A stretch of 64,000 nucleotides of DNA from an uncultured Erythrobacter sp. (GTDB taxonomy: Bacteria > Pseudomonadota > Alphaproteobacteria > Sphingomonadales > Sphingomonadaceae), in contig NZ_CANMPJ010000001.1 of NCBI RefSeq assembly GCF_947499705.1, forward strand, positions 2,515,501-2,579,500. Direction: 5' to 3'. Below, piece after piece: positions 61,459 to 64,000 of this stretch. A program made the translations under genes and the position numbers. The notes beneath the pieces were generated by a model. It made no database searches, was not told the origin of the DNA, and saw only the letters and a list, made by a program, of their open reading frames with translations. Within the stretch, counting starts at the first letter, position 1, and each line of letters begins with the position of its first letter.

Positions 61459-62634
61459 TTAACCGGTGGCAATCTGGTGCGCCCCGCCGCTGGTGCGAAG
61501 CACTTCGACCTTGGCCGGCACTTGCCCAGGTTGGTTGTAGCGCTCTTCCACAGCTTCAACCAATTGTTCGACGGCTTCATCTGCTACGACTGCCACCACG
61601 CAGCCGCCAATCCCGTTGCCGGTGAGGCGCACCCCTCCGCGATCACCAAGCGCTGCAGCGACGATATCGACAAGCCGGTCGATCTGCGGATCGGAAACTT
61701 CGAAATCATCGCGCAATGAAACATGGCTCGCCCGCATGATCCGCGCCAACTCCGCCGTGTTGCCCTTCACCAGCGCGACCGCCATCGGTTCAACCCGCGC
61801 GATCTCGCCCACCACGTGCCTGGTCCGGGAATAGGCAATCTTGTCGAGGTCACCGCGCCATTCCTTCGTATGATCTGGCGTCAATTCCCGCAGCGTTTTG
61901 ACATGGTAGTGTTCGGCCGCTCGGGCGCATTCCTTGCGCCGCGCAATCGCTGTTTCGCCCGAGCGATTTCTCGGCACACCCGATTCAATGGCAGCGATTG
62001 TCAGCCCTCGGGCAACCGGAATCGGCATGTGCTGCCGGCTTTGGCAGTCGAGCAGCAGTGCGTGCCCGGCCTCACCGCAAGCGGTTACCAGTGTGTCCAG
62101 CATTCCGCTGTCAGTGCCGACAAAGTCGCGTTCAGCTTCAAGCGCGATTGACGCGACACCCTCTGGAGAGAATCCCAATCCAGAGAAGCTCGAGAGGGCA
62201 GAGGCGAGAGCGACGCTCAGCGATCCCGACGATGAAAGTCCAACGCCAATGGGTATGTCGCCGGCAATCGCAATCCTGACGGGTTTGATCCGGTGACCGT
62301 TCCGGCGCAGCGTTTCGGCTATTCCGCGGGCGAAATTCTGCCAATTGTTCTCGCCGTGATCGATCTCGCTATTGGCCGAAAACCGGTCGCGAGCGCCGCC
62401 CATGTCGATGGCAACCACGTCAATGAATACGCCCTTTTCGTCACCGGCAGGGCCAATGGCGATGATCGTGTCGCGATTGATTGCGATGGGCAGAACCAGG
62501 CCGTCGTTCTGTTCGACATGATCGCCCATCAGGTTCAACCGGCCCGGCGCAGCGTAGAACCGAGTGGGTTCGACCCCGTAGGCCATCCGGAAGCCTTGCC
62601 TGGCCCGTGCAATCAGACGTTCTCTCCGCTCCAT
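61459..62634 (-). CDS. galK: Galactokinase with altered GHMP motifs
   Basis: 391 residues of the GHMP kinase superfamily. The galactokinase signature is GRLNLMGDHVEQNDGLVLP rather than the usual GRVNLIGEHTDYNDG; the ATP loop is IPIGVGLSSSGSLSVALASA; the catalytic Asp region is FVGTDSGMLDTLVTACG with ALLLDCQSR; motif 3 is VRLTGNGIGGCVVAVV. All catalytic elements are present, but Glu-to-Asp and Thr-Asp-Tyr-to-Val-Glu-Gln changes lie at sugar-contact positions, so it may phosphorylate another sugar. Divergent from a GH42 gene, supporting galactoside use. Confidence 0.85.
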   Translation of the reverse strand: MERRERLIARARQGFRMAYGVEPTRFYAAPGRLNLMGDHVEQNDGLVLPIAINRDTIIAIGPAGDEKGVFIDVVAIDMGGARDRFSANSEIDHGENNWQNFARGIAETLRRNGHRIKPVRIAIAGDIPIGVGLSSSGSLSVALASALSSFSGLGFSPEGVASIALEAERDFVGTDSGMLDTLVTACGEAGHALLLDCQSRQHMPIPVARGLTIAAIESGVPRNRSGETAIARRKECARAAEHYHVKTLRELTPDHTKEWRGDLDKIAYSRTRHVVGEIARVEPMAVALVKGNTAELARIMRASHVSLRDDFEVSDPQIDRLVDIVAAALGDRGGVRLTGNGIGGCVVAVVADEAVEQLVEAVEERYNQPGQVPAKVEVLRTSGGAHQIATG

Positions 62635-62787
62635 CTCGCACAGCGTTATGGATAACGCGGCCCCGTGTCACTACGCATCTGGTCTCAGAAGCATCGAGGC
62701 TAGTCGTCCGGCAACATGACGGTTACAGCCAGAGGCCTTGCATCCAGTCACCGGAATGTGTTCGGCGGCGATCAATAGGCAGGCGCG

Positions 62788-64000
62788 ATGAAGCTAGGTT
62801 GTTGTTACTTTCCCGAGCATTGGCCGGAAGACATGTGGGCCGATGATGCGCGGCGGATGCGCGAAATGGGTCTGCGGTTGGTGCGGATCGGCGAGTTTGC
62901 ATGGAGCAGAATCGAACCAGAGCCTGGACGCTATGACTGGAGCTGGCTCGACCGCGCGATTGAAACGCTGCACGCGGCGGGTCTTGAGATCATGCTCTGC
63001 ACCCCGACCGCGACGCCGCCCAAATGGCTGGTGGACCGGATGCCCGATATGGTTGCGGTGGACGCTGACGGTCGCCCGCGCGGTTTCGGGTCGCGGCGGC
63101 ACTATTGCTTCTCGCATATCGGCTACCGCGCTGAATGCCGCAGGATCGCGGCGGCACTCGCCAAACGATACGGAAAGCATCCAGCGGTGGTCTCATGGCA
63201 GACCGACAACGAGTATGGCTGCCACGACACGGTCCTGAGCTTTTCCCAAAGCGCCGCGACCGGTTTCCGCCGCTGGCTCAGCGCGCGATATGAGACGGTC
63301 GACGCACTCAACACCGCTTGGGGCAATGTGTTCTGGAGCATGGAATATCGCACCTTCGATGACGTCGACCCGCCCAACCTGACCGTTACTGAAGCCAACC
63401 CGGCGCACTGGCTTGATTATCGCCGCTTCGCATCCGATGAAGTGGTGAGTTTCAACCGCGAGCAGGTCGATATCCTGCGCGAACACTCGCCCAGGCAAGA
63501 CGTCTCCCATAACTTCATGGGTTTCTTCACCGAGTTCGATCACCACGATGTCGGGCGCGATCTCGATGTGGCGACCTGGGACTCTTACCCGCTGGGTTTC
63601 CTCGAGCAGTTCTGGTTCTCGGATAAAGAAAAGCAAGCCTACCTGCGCCAAGGCCATCCAGACATCGCCGCGTTTCATCACGATCTCTATCGTGGCTGCT
63701 CTAGCGGACGTTGGGGTATCATCGAACAGCAGCCCGGGCCGGTGAACTGGGCACGCTTTAATCCGGCTCCGCTGCCCGGCATGGTCAAACTGTGGACCCT
63801 CGAAGCGATGGCCCACGGCGCAGAGTTCACCAGCTACTTCCGCTGGCGACAGGCGCCGTTTGCTCAAGAGCAAATGCACGCTGGGCTGCTGCGCCCCGAT
63901 AGTGCCGATGCCGAAGCCGCGGATGAAGTGCGCGAGACGGCGCAAGTGATTGAGGAACTGGGCCCGCAGAAGACCCGGCAAGCGCCCGTCGCGCTGGTCT
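62788..64000 (+). CDS. GH42 beta-galactosidase, 3' end outside window
   Basis: 404 residues visible with no stop before the window edge. GH42 TIM barrel: [55 protein letters not shown]; acid/base Glu in [14 protein letters not shown]; nucleophile Glu in [20 protein letters not shown]. No signal peptide, so cytosolic; it would hydrolyse imported galactosides and feed the adjacent kinase. ATG 62788. About 150 bases separate it from divergent galK. Confidence 0.95.
   Translation, partial: MKLGCCYFPEHWPEDMWADDARRMREMGLRLVRIGEFAWSRIEPEPGRYDWSWLDRAIETLHAAGLEIMLCTPTATPPKWLVDRMPDMVAVDADGRPRGFGSRRHYCFSHIGYRAECRRIAAALAKRYGKHPAVVSWQTDNEYGCHDTVLSFSQSAATGFRRWLSARYETVDALNTAWGNVFWSMEYRTFDDVDPPNLTVTEANPAHWLDYRRFASDEVVSFNREQVDILREHSPRQDVSHNFMGFFTEFDHHDVGRDLDVATWDSYPLGFLEQFWFSDKEKQAYLRQGHPDIAAFHHDLYRGCSSGRWGIIEQQPGPVNWARFNPAPLPGMVKLWTLEAMAHGAEFTSYFRWRQAPFAQEQMHAGLLRPDSADAEAADEVRETAQVIEELGPQKTRQAPVALV

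Noticed and set aside
1..64000. CRISPR array
   Set aside because: No regularly spaced repeats of 25-40 bases were seen; the repeats present are single pairs or palindromes.

Overview
The window reads as a chromosomal segment of an alphaproteobacterium, most likely Sphingomonadales (Erythrobacteraceae-like). This rests on GC-rich coding, a valine/propionyl-CoA catabolic gene set, a split MetH, a two-subunit glycine dehydrogenase, and palindromic intergenic repeats of types common in that order. The taxonomic call is inference; no marker gene was compared.

Layout. Positions 1-10340 are core: the two subunits of a biotin-dependent acyl-CoA carboxylase (alpha truncated by the window edge), a Bcr/CflA-type MFS pump, DinB, a Nudix hydrolase, 6-phosphogluconolactonase, Dps, a GDT1-like membrane protein and an SDR. 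After these come three tandem copies of a 37-residue membrane peptide gene and one unrecognised gene. A tRNA-Gly(CCC) lies at 10562-10635.

Positions 10597-30814 are a genomic island of about 20.2 kb. It is bounded by a 39-bp direct repeat that is the 5' part of tRNA-Gly, and a tyrosine integrase sits beside the tRNA. Cargo in order: integrase and a small partner, a divergent reverse transcriptase with YADN in place of YADD, a membrane-anchored protein, an XRE regulator, a serine recombinase/small protein/HNH operon, a lone VirB2-like pilin, a secreted RHS toxin operon with a coupled candidate immunity gene, a HigBA-like toxin-antitoxin pair, and a defence module (DUF262-DUF1524 protein, PLD-family nuclease, gamma-class adenine methyltransferase). 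Island-restricted palindromes (TTGCAAC-CC-GTTGCAA, three copies) and GTTTACA repeats near both ends look like recombinase or regulator sites.

Positions 30861-62634 return to core functions: a c-type cytochrome with a TPR protein, a GT2/WecG glycosyltransferase pair flanked by 24-bp repeats, and a valine catabolic set (mmsA, acyl-CoA dehydrogenase, 3-hydroxyisobutyryl-CoA hydrolase, enoyl-CoA hydratase, mmsB). Next come an Nmad3-like protein, a nucleotidyltransferase with a flippase, an orphan contractile-tail tube protein, and the glycine cleavage operon gcvT-gcvH-gcvPA-gcvPB behind a tandem glycine riboswitch. Then a serine hydrolase and a methionine/one-carbon operon (ArsR-methyltransferase, metF, metH N-terminal half, GNAT, metH C-terminal half, PhyH) with a palindromic operator at its promoter.

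The right edge holds galK divergent from a GH42 beta-galactosidase that runs off the window. Metabolically, the carboxylase (propionyl-CoA), the valine genes and the glycine/methionine one-carbon genes form a coherent branched-chain amino acid and C1 set. The island adds mobility, competition and probable anti-phage functions.
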